From Acanthosepion pharaonis (taxonomy: Eukaryota; Mollusca; Cephalopoda; Sepiida; Sepiidae): a stretch of DNA of 64,000 nt. The notes under the pieces are model-generated. The model was not told the DNA's origin. It did not search any database and worked only from the letters and a program-made list of their open reading frames with translations. The stretch covers positions 794,501 to 858,500 of the forward strand of contig CAHIKZ030005440.1 of the NCBI GenBank assembly GCA_903632075.3, written 5' to 3'. The position numbers were made by a program, and so were the translations under genes. Shown here piece by piece: positions 54,991 through 64,000 of the stretch. The first letter of the stretch is position 1, and the number at the start of each line of letters is the position of its first letter.

Positions 54991-55786
54991 TGCATGTATA
55001 TCAAATATTAATAAATTCAATTGTTACGTTTTGAAACAAGATGTTTTTGGATAATTATTCTATGTCTTGTATTAATTGTTGTCGATGTGAAGATTATTGA
55101 ACACACACAATTTTAAGCCTTCTGATAATTCAAACCTTCTATTCCTCTCCAACACACAATCATCACACATCCGCAACAACTTTACTTTAAATTCTAAATC
55201 TTTCGCTAAATTCTGAAAAACACTATTTTTAATATAAATTATAAATGGTTTGTTAAATTGAATACAATCTGCCTCAGAATCTTGGCCGGTTAATGAGTCT
55301 GAAAGCGTGTTTTTCTAATTCCCATTGATTCAACAACACTTTCATTCACCCTCTTCCTTAAATGCCATAATAATGTAACGAGTTTAACCTGAAATCAGAA
55401 TATTAAATTAGGTCACCACAAAGCTTAAGGTCTTCTGTAAAAATCTTAGGGTCTTAATATTATCCCCCCCCCTTTACATGACCATAAATTTACATATTTC
55501 TTCTTATTTTTCCAACTCGCTCAATAAGATATTAGTATTTTTTTTAAATTTTTAACCTGGTGTAATTTTTTCTATTTAACTTTGGTTTGCAAGTGTGAAA
55601 GATTGAAAGCTATTTCTTTAATAGTTTTCATGAAATAAAAATTATTACCTATGGGATTTTAAGTGTTTGATATTCATTAATTAATAATTTTGCTCTGTCT
55701 GTGACATAGAGCACTCCCTTGGTCTATATATCCTCATGGAATTTCCAGACGGATTACCATTTTTTTATCATTATTATTTTTATTAT

Positions 55787-55789
<3 letters not shown>

Positions 55790-55836
<47 letters not shown>
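55790..55836. repeat. (TA)n microsatellite
   Basis: About 22 TA units next to a foldback element. Confidence 0.93.
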
Positions 55837-55837
<1 letters not shown>

Positions 55838-55841
<4 letters not shown>

Positions 55842-56133
55842 TTGAAATTAGCCTATTCCCCCATATGAGGTAATTTGGGATTTTACTGTGTACTAATTAT
55901 TTGCTCTGTAATAATAAATACATTGAGCTCTTTCTATGGATTATTTTTAATATTTTATATTACTAGGATCCACTGGATTATATACCAACGGATTTATTAT
56001 TTCTTTATTTGTTATTTTTATTTATTTTTATGGTATATAATCCAGTGGGTCCTAGTAAAATATTAAAAGAATCCATAAAAAAATGATTCCAAATTATTAG
56101 TACACAAAAAATCCCTCGAATAGGCTAACAAAC
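55838..56133. mobile_element. Foldback element, ~130-bp imperfect arms
   Basis: The left arm starts TTAGCCTATTC and contains TACTAGGATCCACTGGATTA. The right arm is its inverse (TAATCCAGTGGGTCCTAGTA, ending GAATAGGCTAAC). Roughly 35 bp separate them. The arms differ by indels. A non-coding foldback/MITE is the simplest reading. 56134-56667 has a partial PLE tail near 56405-56450 and nothing else. Confidence 0.7.
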
Positions 56134-56667
56134 ATTCGGTCTTATTCAACCCCGGTATAGACTGAGTTTGTGTTGGTTAGATGTGACAGTGACAAAAAAC
56201 AAAAAAAAAAGAAAAAACTAATAAAGAATGTATCCATTTGAATGTTTCATTCAGACGAATGGTTAAGGCAGTTGTCAGGAGAATGTGTTTTAAAGGGAAG
56301 GGTTTTATAAAAAATTAACGTTCTGAAGATAACTGAAATGTTAATTTGAAACTAAGGGGGAATAATTTTTTTAAATTAAATTTAAACATTGTAATGGATA
56401 ATTTCTGTATTACAATTTACATTATTCAGACTATTGTCCTCATCTTTGTCGAAATTTAAGTTGTACGGGTTCAGAATTTAGAAATTGCTATGCGACGATA
56501 ACACCTGAGCAAGGCAAGTCGTAAATTCGTGATGTGGTTCTATACTAGAATAATCTTTGATGGTAAACATCTTTGTTTAAATATCAATATAAACTTTTTT
56601 TAGCTTAATCTGTTCAAATATATGCGACAAAGATGAGGACTTAATGTTTGTAATATATTTAAGTCCT

Positions 56668-56670
56668 AAA

Positions 56671-56722
<52 letters not shown>
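56668..56722. repeat. (TA)n microsatellite
   Basis: About 27 TA units. Confidence 0.93.
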
Positions 56723-56726
<4 letters not shown>

Positions 56727-56739
56727 GTATGTAACTATA

Positions 56740-57317
56740 CTCGTTTCGAAAAACCGTCGAATTTTTGATTTGCCAATAATCAAATCAATCTCGAAGGAAA
56801 ACAAGGTTTTAAAAAAGGAAAGAGCCAGGAACATGAAAGTCTGTCGAAAAAATCACACAGATACAGGTTCAAAGCCCAAAGAAAAAAAACCCGACACGAG
56901 TAAACAACTAACTAAAAAGAGCTCAATACAAGCGTAGAGCAGACCTAGATAAACCTAGTGAGCCAGACAAACGTTTGTTTGGCTCGCTAGGTTTATCTAT
57001 CTATCTATCTATCTATCTATAGTGGTACTTGATTGGAAAAAAACTCGGATAGCTCAACTTGCAGTAGAACAAATCGGTACCCGAGGAAAATTGAGGAATA
57101 AAAAAGAAAGAACCAAGAACATTAAAACAAGGCGAAAACAATCGTCCAGTGTTCAAGCTCCAAGTCCAAAGGAAAAAAACAAACAAAACGAATAAAAAGA
57201 CAACTACGTAAAGTCCTCAATACACTAAGTAGAGCGATAAACTAGAATAATCCTAAGGATCCAGGCAAACCTACCTAGGTTTCATCTAAACGGATCTTCA
57301 GCCTCAGGATTATTCTA

Positions 57318-57325
<8 letters not shown>
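56740..57325 (+). repeat. Two diverged ~290-bp repeats, each ending in a hairpin
   Basis: Unit 1 (56740-57002) and unit 2 (57030-57325) share GGAAAACAAGG/GAGGAAAATTGAGG, GAACAT-AAA, CAAAG-CCCAAAGAAAAAAA and AAGAG-CTCAATACA blocks. Unit 1 ends with arms around GAGCCAGACAAACG/TTTGTTTGGCTC. Unit 2 ends with ACTAGAATAATCCT and its inverse. ATCT and TA repeats follow the hairpins. 57326-57554 has a TA tract and nothing else. Confidence 0.55.
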
Positions 57326-57352
<27 letters not shown>

Positions 57353-57554
57353 GACAAAAGAGAATATGTATCTTAGCCGATGCGTTTTAAGCGATTTATC
57401 AAAGCAAATGTATTGTTTTTATTTTGTGATAAGTACTATTTACAGTGTGATCGGGCTAAATTTCATATTTTTTAAAGGAAAACAAAGTGTGTATCTAAGC
57501 CAGAAATTAATTTATTGGCAAAATAGAGAAGTGGCATTGAAGTTATAATAATCA

Positions 57555-58739
57555 AAAGACAATTTACTCAAAAAAGCCACGCTCAGCTTCTACCCCGACC
57601 TCATTTCGACTACGGAATCTGGCACAAGCGGCCTTCACGTTGTGCGTATGGAGAGCCTCAAACGTCTCGTTAATCCTATCGATTAGTTAGGCCTTGGTGT
57701 TACAGGTAGTACAGTTGTCTTTCTCAACCACGCCCCACACATAATAATCCACGGGATTACAATCAAGCGTTGGAGAGCCAGACGTTGGTGCTGGTGAAGA
57801 AAAAAAAAAAAAAGATATATATCTTACAACTTCTGACTCTTCCTGAAGGTGTGTCAGGGAATTGAATCTTTCTGCCGCACATATGGTCTTGCAATAGCTA
57901 CCCTCTCTAACAAAGGCTTGAATAAGGTGTTCAGCAACTCCCCATAGCCATCCGAATTGAGCCTAAGACCCTGTTCAAAGATGTGAGGTGGCATAACATC
58001 ACCTTCACTGAAGACACATTCCCAAACCATCACAGTTTTGGGGAAACTTAGTTTTCATGAAACACGGAACGTCATATTGATTGTAGGCATGCATTCTATT
58101 GTGAAGCTGGTCCTGACAAAAATGATTTTAATCAGAGAAGAACAAGATTGTCCCTGGTTCAACAGGATGTTTGACTTTGTTTAGGAGTTTCTTTTCCTTT
58201 GACAGGCAGTTTTCTTAAGCCTTTTCTGTAAGAAGTTTACCGTTAAACCTCTTGCGTGATTGGGAGCGGAGGTCCTCATTCAAGGCCAGGTTCATAGTGA
58301 AAATGGCAACACCCATTTCTTGCACCAAAGCCCCCATTCCCTTGTCCGAGTCTTCCATCATTTTCCTTTGCAGTTTTTGGATGAATTCTAGTGTACGGAG
58401 GCAATCAGAACGTCTGCTGTGTTCTTTTCTAAAAGCCGCGGTCTTGTAGTATCCATTGCAGGCTCTCCATTTCACGTCTTATTGTTGTCATGGTGTTCAA
58501 AGATCGTTGAGCAGCTGTCACGATTGAATCATTTTAATGTCCTGTACGAATCATCATGATTCAGGTTACCCTTTTCCAATATTCAGGTATCTTCCACTCA
58601 TCCATGCCAATTAACTTTGACAGCTCCTAAACCTGCAGTGACAAGGTTTCATAATGTCGTTCATCGTTTAAAGATATTCCAAACTAATTTGAAAAAAAAA
58701 AAAAAATTAAACTCTGTTAAATTTCCCTTGAACGCCCTG
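57555..58739 (-). pseudogene. mariner-like transposon with decayed transposase
   Basis: On the minus strand the end is CAGGGCGTTCAAGGGAAATT. Coding remnants include RKEHSRRSDCLRTLEFIQKL (N-terminal HTH), MEDSDKGMGALVQEMG, then after frame changes CVFSEGDVMPPHIFEQGLRL and ARPYVRQKDSIP with the second catalytic Asp. NPVDYYVWGVVEKD-like C-terminal residues follow an insertion with poly(T) at 57799. Many stops. The left end could not be fixed and may be truncated at about 57555. Confidence 0.75.
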
Positions 58740-58749
58740 TGTATGAGAG

Positions 58750-59000
58750 CAAAAAATTTATTGGTTTAAAAAAATTTTAAATTTAAAAATGCTCATCAAT
58801 ATTTATCAGGTAACGGAAATGTAAGGTAATTTCAAGGTGAATATTTATGAGCGTTCTACACCTAAAAATTTGGAAAAACTGATAATATTTTTGCTCATGT
58901 TTATAAATACTTGTCGCAAAATAAAATCATTACATTTTCCTTGATAAAGTCCCTCAGAGGACGAAACGCGTCGGTTAAGATAAGTTTTCCTTTTTTTCTT
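58750..59000 (+). mobile_element. PLE-type terminal repeat with hammerhead-like core
   Basis: GATAAAGTCCCTCAGAGGAC, then GAAACGCGTCGGTTAAGATA at about 58941-58980. It has a 4-bp GUCC/GGAC stem and a self-complementary CGCG before UC. The CUGANGA half is degraded to UUGAUAA. A related inverted piece is at 61805-61980 and a third at 62883-62945. Confidence 0.5.
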
Positions 59001-59040
59001 TCTTTATACACTTTTAAATTATTGGCTATATTCTAAAAAA

Positions 59041-59137
59041 TTTCAGTCCAACAAAATTGCAAATTTAAAATAAATAACAGCAGTTTAGCATATAATAACA
59101 GTGAGTGTAGTTCAATAAAATTAATAATGGCGGAAAT
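59041..59137 (+). repeat. ~97-bp direct repeat, copy 1
   Basis: Shares ACAGTGAGTGTAGTTCAATA and AATTAATAATGGCGGAAA with 60041-60140. The two copies flank the THAP ORF at about 1 kb spacing. Confidence 0.7.
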
Positions 59138-59226
59138 GTGCAAACATATCATTCTGCACAGACATGGAACTTATTTTTTGTTATCCTTGGTTTTGATTAA
59201 AGACTTGGTATCACACTTGATGGCTA

Positions 59227-59460
59227 ATTATTGAATATTGATGGAGGATTTTTCGCCCGTTCTTTTCCTTGAACAAACACAGTTTCATAACCAGATGGAA
59301 AATGCCTTTCACAAACAATAGTGTCTAGGTGGTTAGGGGTATTATCTCTTGGCATTACTTTTAACCATCTTTCTCTCTCATTTTGATCTTTTGGGAGATA
59401 AAACATCTGGACCGTATTTTGCTTATTATAATTGCCTCGACAGGCTGTCACATAACATCT
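59227..59460 (-). CDS. THAP-type zinc-finger domain ORF
   Basis: The frame reads CYVTACRGNYNKQNTVQMFY, LPKDQNERERWLKVMPRDNT, DTIVCERHFPSGYE and NPPSIF. It has the C-x4-C ... C-x2-H zinc ligands, the conserved Trp and Pro, and an AVPTIF-like NPPSIF box of the sequence-specific THAP DNA-binding domain. No ATG is available: a TAA lies three codons before the first Cys, and the frame ends two Asn after the box. It may be one exon or a fragment of a P-element-like transposase or a THAP repeat protein common in cephalopods. No splice site was convincingly seen. The direct repeats on either side favour a mobile origin. Confidence 0.65.
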
Positions 59461-60040
59461 TTAGACTATCTGGAGATAATGTTCAACAGTAGCACTCAAA
59501 AAAAGTTTTTAACAAAATTACAGGTTAAAGTTTTCCCGAATTAAAAGAATTTAAGTTTTATAAATCAAAATAGTGGTTAGTCAGCTTTTTTAAATTTCCA
59601 CTGTTCACTACGAGTGTAACTTCAATATATATTCCAAATAATCAAGAATATTGTGATGATTTTATTTCATCTGAGATAAAAAGAAAAGAACAATTTTTTG
59701 AATGCTGCTGAAATACAAAAAGATATTTTGAGAAAGGTTTCAAAAGTGTTTCAAATTTGCAACTCTGTTCAAAGGACATGTTTTTATTGTACAGAAAAAT
59801 GTTCATACAAAATTATTATATCTAAGTTAATTTGAATATATCAAACAGAATACCACATGTGAGAAATTAAAATAATTCTTAATAAATCTGAAACAAGATT
59901 GAGAGATTTTAAAATATGGTGGATAGTTGAAAAAGTGTAATTTTTTAAACTTTCAAACATTATTTCTTAAACTGCTTTGTTATAGGTATGATCTTGATAT
60001 TGCTGTTATTATGAAGGAAAAAGGTTGTAAAAATTCTAAT

Positions 60041-60140
60041 AAATTTCAATCCAACAAAAATTGCAAATTTATAATAAATAACAGTAGTTCAGCACATTAT
60101 AACAGTGAGTGTAGTTCAATAAAATTAATAATGGCGGAAA
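60041..60140 (+). repeat. ~97-bp direct repeat, copy 2
   Basis: Diverged copy of 59041-59137. The AT-rich stretch 59461-60040 between holds nothing else recognised. Confidence 0.7.
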
Positions 60141-60227
60141 AATAGATCTCAATGAAATTCAATTTTGACTTTTAACATTAAACTCACAAACTTATAATAA
60201 TCGAAATGTAATGTTTTTTAAGGCAAT

Positions 60228-60850
60228 TTACCCTAGGCAAGGCGGGAGTGCCACGCAAGGTGTTACAGAGGATTGAGAACAAGAGTAAAGAGGTGTGTTT
60301 GAGGAAAGGATACAGAGAAGGAGGGGGAACAAAACCAGGGTGTCAGATGTTGATTGACATTACACTTGAATATTTGAAGATTATAGTCATCGGGGAAGCA
60401 GGTAAGATGGAAGTGGGTTCCACAGACGGGAAGTGCAGGAGAAGAAGCCGTTTGAGAAGAAGCGACGGTTACATGTAACCGTTTTGACAGTGAAAGGGTG
60501 GGACTGAGATGCGAGCCTGGTAGCACGCTCAAATTCATAAAGTGCGGGAACCAGCGAACGTACCTCGTCGGAACAGTTGCCGTGAAAATATTTGTAGAAG
60601 AAACAGAGGGAAGCGACAGCACGTCTCTTGGATAGCGATTGTAGACTAGATGTCAAATCAGGACCTAACATATTGCATATTCGTCTATTGATTTTGTCGG
60701 GGGTACCAGACCATATATGACAGCAATATTCCATGAAAGAACGGATGGTTGATTTATAGATTTGAAGGATGGACCCAGACGAGAAAAACTTTCTGGCACG
60801 ACACAGAGAACCGACTTTTCTTGGGGTAGATGAAGCTGTGATATAAACAG
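60228..60850 (-). pseudogene. CR1/jockey-like LINE, RT C-terminus and 3' UTR
   Basis: The minus strand encodes MEYCCHIWSGTPDKINRRIC, then SLQSLSKRRAVASLCFFYKY, FERATRLASQSHPFTVKTVT and FFSNGFFSCTSRLWNPLPS. That is the RT C-terminal domain of CR1/jockey-like elements. The 115-codon frame is open to about 60387. The 3' UTR ends CCTTGCGTGGCACTCCCGCC near 60230. The element is 5'-truncated. Confidence 0.8.
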
Positions 60851-61013
60851 TACCTCAACAGAAATAATTTTGATGGGTGAGAATTTTCCTTTTTAAAATG
60901 AATTTGCTGTATTTCAGATCAATGAAAAGTCAAGTGTTACCAGCTAAAACATCTGGTGACTGCTACGAAAGGCGTTATTTTGTAGCCTATTATAGGTATG
61001 GCCTTGTTGCAAC

Positions 61014-61020
<7 letters not shown>

Positions 61021-61080
<60 letters not shown>

Positions 61081-61240
61081 AAATATAGTCTTAAGGTGTG
61101 CTATATTTATGGGATAAAGTGCTCAATATCAGAGATAGAGCGTGTGTAAATATAAAAAGTGAACATAGAAGTCAACACTTCAGGCGACAGTCTGTTTCAT
61201 GCTATATGCATGAAACAGACTAAGTGTTGATTTATGTTCA

Positions 61241-61282
<42 letters not shown>

Positions 61283-61291
61283 TATATATAT

Positions 61292-61349
<58 letters not shown>

Positions 61350-61350
61350 A
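61021..61350. repeat. TA tracts around a dispersed hairpin repeat
   Basis: TA tracts at 61018-61076 and 61243-61347 flank a copy of the 9115-9240 repeat (AGAGATAGAGCGTGTGTAAA, GTGAACATAGAAGTCAACAC). Its hairpin CAGTCTGTTTCATGC with the inverse GCATGAAACAGACT sits near 61190-61222. A larger outer pairing (GTGAACATAGAAGTCAACAC with GTGTTGATTTATGTTCAC) makes this a foldback. Confidence 0.75.
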
Positions 61351-61640
61351 GTATATAATTGGTGTATACGGAATATATGTTGAATATGTTGAATAGCTCT
61401 TATAACATGATTTCGTTGTCAAGCTTTTGAATCTTCCTATACTTGGGTTTTGATTGGTCATTCTAGCTTTTGTAACAATGTTTCCCCCTAGCGAAGGATT
61501 GTTAATTAATTTGAAACTTTTAAAACCATTTATTAAACATTCAACATCACCACTTGATAAGACACCGAGGGTGTTAAAACAAAATGGCTATTTTTGTAGT
61601 GATTTTATAACATATTTATGTTATAAATTTTTATTATAAA
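61351..61640. other. No supported feature
   Basis: AT-rich unique sequence without a recognised domain or repeat. Confidence 0.6.
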
Positions 61641-61641
61641 A

Positions 61642-61702
<61 letters not shown>

Positions 61703-61741
61703 GAATAGGTATATAGGTATGGCCTTGGTTACAAACTTGGT

Positions 61742-61801
<60 letters not shown>
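61641..61801. repeat. TA tracts separated by GGTATGGCCTTGG
   Basis: Two TA tracts around TAGGTATGGCCTTGGTTACA. A similar TAGGTATGGCCTTG phrase precedes the TA tract at 60995. Confidence 0.9.
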
Positions 61802-61804
<3 letters not shown>

Positions 61805-61980
61805 TGGAAAACATAACTTAGCCGTCGCATTTCATCCTCTCAGGGACTTTATCAATGCAAATGCAAGGATTTTATTTTGTAACAAGTATTTATATACAAG
61901 AGCAAAAATGTTATTGTTTTTTCAAAATTTTTAAATTCAAGAATGCTCATAAATATTCGCGAGTTCTGGAGCCGGTCAAG
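61805..61980 (-). mobile_element. PLE-type terminal piece, inverted
   Basis: The plus strand reads GCATTTCATCCTCTCAGGGA, CTTTATCAATGCAAATGCAA, GATTTTATTTTGTAACAAGT and AGAATGCTCATAAATATTC. It is the inverse of 58780-58965. Confidence 0.45.
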
Positions 61981-62544
61981 TGACAAAATTGAACCCACTG
62001 TCAAGTAAATGTCTGTAAATATCAATTAAACCATTCCATGTATATGCTTGATAGCCATACTAATGTCTCTTGTGAAGGATTTTATTCTCTTTCTTTACTC
62101 TCCTCTCATTTGTTTTGCCATACAGTGAGTCCCCGCCTATTTGCATTTCAGCATTCATGGTTTCACACATTCATGGATTTTTCTTTAGAACATATGTACT
62201 TGTTATTTGCAGAAGCCCCAAATATTTGCATGTTTTTCTGAAGAACATATGTACAAATTATTTGCTGAGAACTTGATTCATGTATTTTTTCAATAGAACA
62301 TATTTAAAATATTCTTGTATTATTTTCCTGTTATTTAAGTAAATTAAAACATATAACAGTCCATTTTTCATGGTAAAAATTGGCAGAATTGTACATCTTC
62401 ATTGTAAAAAAACAAATGCAAAAACATGCGTAGTGCTTGGGCTTTGTTCTTTGTTAGGAGCTGCGGCTGGGGTTTTAAAAGTGGCTTATGCTAAGTCTGG
62501 GTGCATCATCACAGTTCTGTTTTTAGAAAATGTTTTAAACTTGT
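61981..62544. other. Unassigned, with short internal repeats
   Basis: Contains twice-occurring GAACATATGTAC phrases (62190 and 62244) and a GTGAGTCCCCGCCTATTTGC block resembling DNA-transposon debris. No gene or family is supported. Confidence 0.35.
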
Positions 62545-62882
62545 TGCACCCCAAGCAAGGAGGGAGTGCCACTAATACGTAGGGGGTCACAGAGTGTGAA
62601 AGAGAAAAGACTGTGTATAGGTGGGATTGAGGAAAGGATAAAGAGAAGAACGGGAATTAAATAATCAGAAAATAACGATTGACGTTGTATTTATTTTTTT
62701 TAAAGATTGTAGTTATCAGGGAAGCAAGTGAGATGAAGGAACTATTGTCGGGCAGTCCGAGTTAAGAAGCTGTTGGAGTAGAAGTGGCAGTTAGATTTAA
62801 CTGTTTCAGCAATAAAAGGGTGGGACCTAAATGCCAATCTAGTGTCATGCTTAAACTCATGTAGTCGGGCCACCAGAGCCTT
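62545..62882 (-). mobile_element. CR1/jockey-like LINE 3' UTR copy
   Basis: It parallels 60228-60510 (GCAAGGAGGGAGTGCCAC, GTTATCAGGGAAGCAAGTGA, AAAAGGGTGGGACCTAAATG), in the same orientation. The RT part is absent. Confidence 0.6.
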
Positions 62883-62945
62883 GATAAAGTCGCTGAGAGG
62901 ATGAAATGCATCAGCTAAGATAAGTTTTCCTTTTGTCTTTATTCA
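62883..62945 (+). mobile_element. PLE-type terminal piece
   Basis: TTGATAAAGTCGCTGAGAGG, then ATGAAATGCATCAGCTAAGA and AAGTTTTCC, a diverged copy of 58940-58990. Confidence 0.45.
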
Positions 62946-63119
62946 TATTGTCCGTTTACAGATATACTCTCTCTGCAATTTTCACACACACATACACACC
63001 CCTACATATCTCTCTCTATATAGTTATGACCTGGCATTTTCTCACAGATGTGATGTGGCTTCCCTCTGTCTTTTCTACAAATGTTTCCATAGCAACTGCT
63101 CTCGCAAGATACTTTTATT

Positions 63120-63410
63120 AGACCCTGAACTGTATGAATCTAAGTAGTTAACAGTTAAATGTAACCGCCTCTTCTACTTCAACACCTTCATCTCTCGCAC
63201 TTCCTGATAGTGGAAGTTCCATCCATTTACTTGCTCCCCTGATAGCTATTATCTTCAAATATTCAAATGCAATGTCAATCGACATCTTCTGACCCCTGAT
63301 CTTGATACTTGTCTTTCTCTTTATCCTTTTCTCAAACACCCCTCTTTGTCCTCACTCTCTGTAACCCCTTGTGTGCTAGTGGTACTCCTGCCTTGCTTGA
63401 GATGAAATGC
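63120..63410 (+). mobile_element. CR1/jockey-like LINE 3' UTR, plus orientation
   Basis: CTTCAAATATTCAAATGCAA, GTGTGCTAGTGGTACTCCTG and CTTGCTTGAGATGAAATGC are the inverse of 60228-60440 and 62545-62760. A TA tract follows at 63411-63427. Confidence 0.6.
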
Positions 63411-63469
63411 TTATATATATATATATATGAAATCTAACGTAGACCTGTTTAACATTTGAAATATTGGCG

Positions 63470-63860
63470 GAATCGAGACTTTTCTCATAGAGTCTCAGTT
63501 ACGGTGGACTGGTCATGTCTTGAGAATGTCTGATGACAGGATACCCAAGATCCTAATGTACAGCCAGTTAGATCAGGGCTACAGGAATGTAGGACGCTCA
63601 TGGCTAGGATACAAAGACAAGCTGAAAAGAAACTTGTCAGCAGTCAATATACCACATAACACCCTTGAGCGCTTAGCTTTGAAGCGGGTAGAATGGAGAT
63701 AAACGTGTTTTAGTGGACTCAGCAGTTTTCAATCTGCTTGTCTGAATCGTCTTCAAGAAGCGAGAGCAAGATCTAAAAGGTCAGCCCATCTAACTTACTC
63801 CATATGTGGCCTCCTTTGTAAATCACTAGCGGGTTTTAAATGCCACTTAAGATTATCGCA
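63470..63860 (+). pseudogene. LINE C-terminal fragment with zinc-finger-like end
   Basis: SQLRWTGHVLRMSDDRIPKI, GRSWLGYKDKLKRNLSAVNI and TLERLALKRVEWR form the C-terminal region of a non-LTR element. After a stop comes a YSICGLLCKSLAGFKCHLRL block with C2H2-like spacing. It belongs to a LINE distinct from the YADDTV family above. 63861-64000 holds nothing recognised. Confidence 0.6.
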
Positions 63861-64000
63861 CAAACTTTCATAACTGAATCAATAAGCTGTCAAATCCTCA
63901 TACGTCGAAACCGACGGGAGAGTCCATTATATATATGCATGCTGGAATGATTGTTTTTGAACACAAACCTTCGCCAATTTTTCTCGATCTATCATATCTG

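Noticed and set aside
60263..60622. Coding frame of 119 codons on the minus strand
   Set aside because: It overlaps the LINE 3' UTR in a different frame from the recognised RT C-terminus.

Overview
The window is animal nuclear DNA that is almost entirely repetitive. Very long ATCT, TTTC, GAA and TA tracts, octopus-style tRNA-head SINEs, 5S-rRNA-derived SINEs, mariner relatives, Penelope-like elements and one nicotinic-receptor-type exon set among huge introns all fit a coleoid cephalopod, most likely an octopus. That assignment is an inference from repeat style and was not tested by a database search. No bacterial-style operon, CRISPR array or intact multi-exon gene is visible.

Host coding signal is sparse. 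The one convincing host exon is on the minus strand at 8272-8465. It encodes part of the extracellular domain of a Cys-loop (nicotinic acetylcholine receptor-like) subunit and has textbook splice sites. A THAP zinc-finger ORF lies at 59227-59460 (minus) and may be transposon-derived. Other long open frames are transposon remnants or artefacts of simple repeats.

Layout. 0-5 kb: Helitron-like and 5S-SINE pieces, a 1.1 kb ATCT array, and two tandem R4/Dong-like LINE 3' ends embedded in TAA repeats. 5-8.3 kb: a SINE, a 29-bp minisatellite, a Penelope-like element (PLE) C-terminus and its tandem terminal repeats, ending beside the receptor exon. 8.6-11.6 kb: foldbacks, a Helitron-like element and a PLE GIY-YIG fragment. 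11.7-15.5 kb: a 156-bp satellite derived from a SINE. 16-21.7 kb: SINEs, a 1286-bp mariner and a LINE. 21.7-26.2 kb: polypurine and TTTC tracts interleaved with LINE 3' ends. 26.5-30.5 kb: three degraded mariner/Tc1 relatives, a possible LTR and a Helitron-like element. 31-39 kb: TTTC/ATCT tracts, a MITE, SINE pairs and LINE scraps. 40.1-43.7 kb: a 105-bp satellite made from a piece of LINE reverse transcriptase. 43.7-54 kb: heat-shock-element-like cluster, ATCT array, a perfect 45-bp hairpin, PLE tails, an LTR and a mariner nested in a LINE. 54-64 kb: foldbacks, a decayed mariner, the THAP ORF and CR1-like LINE pieces.

The main theme is how mobile elements turn into tandem arrays. One array comes from reverse transcriptase, one from a SINE and one from PLE termini. 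A tRNA-head SINE family also carries the same 3' tail as the local PLE, which suggests a SINE-PLE partnership. The PLE-linked termini share a hammerhead-like core with a self-complementary stem III.
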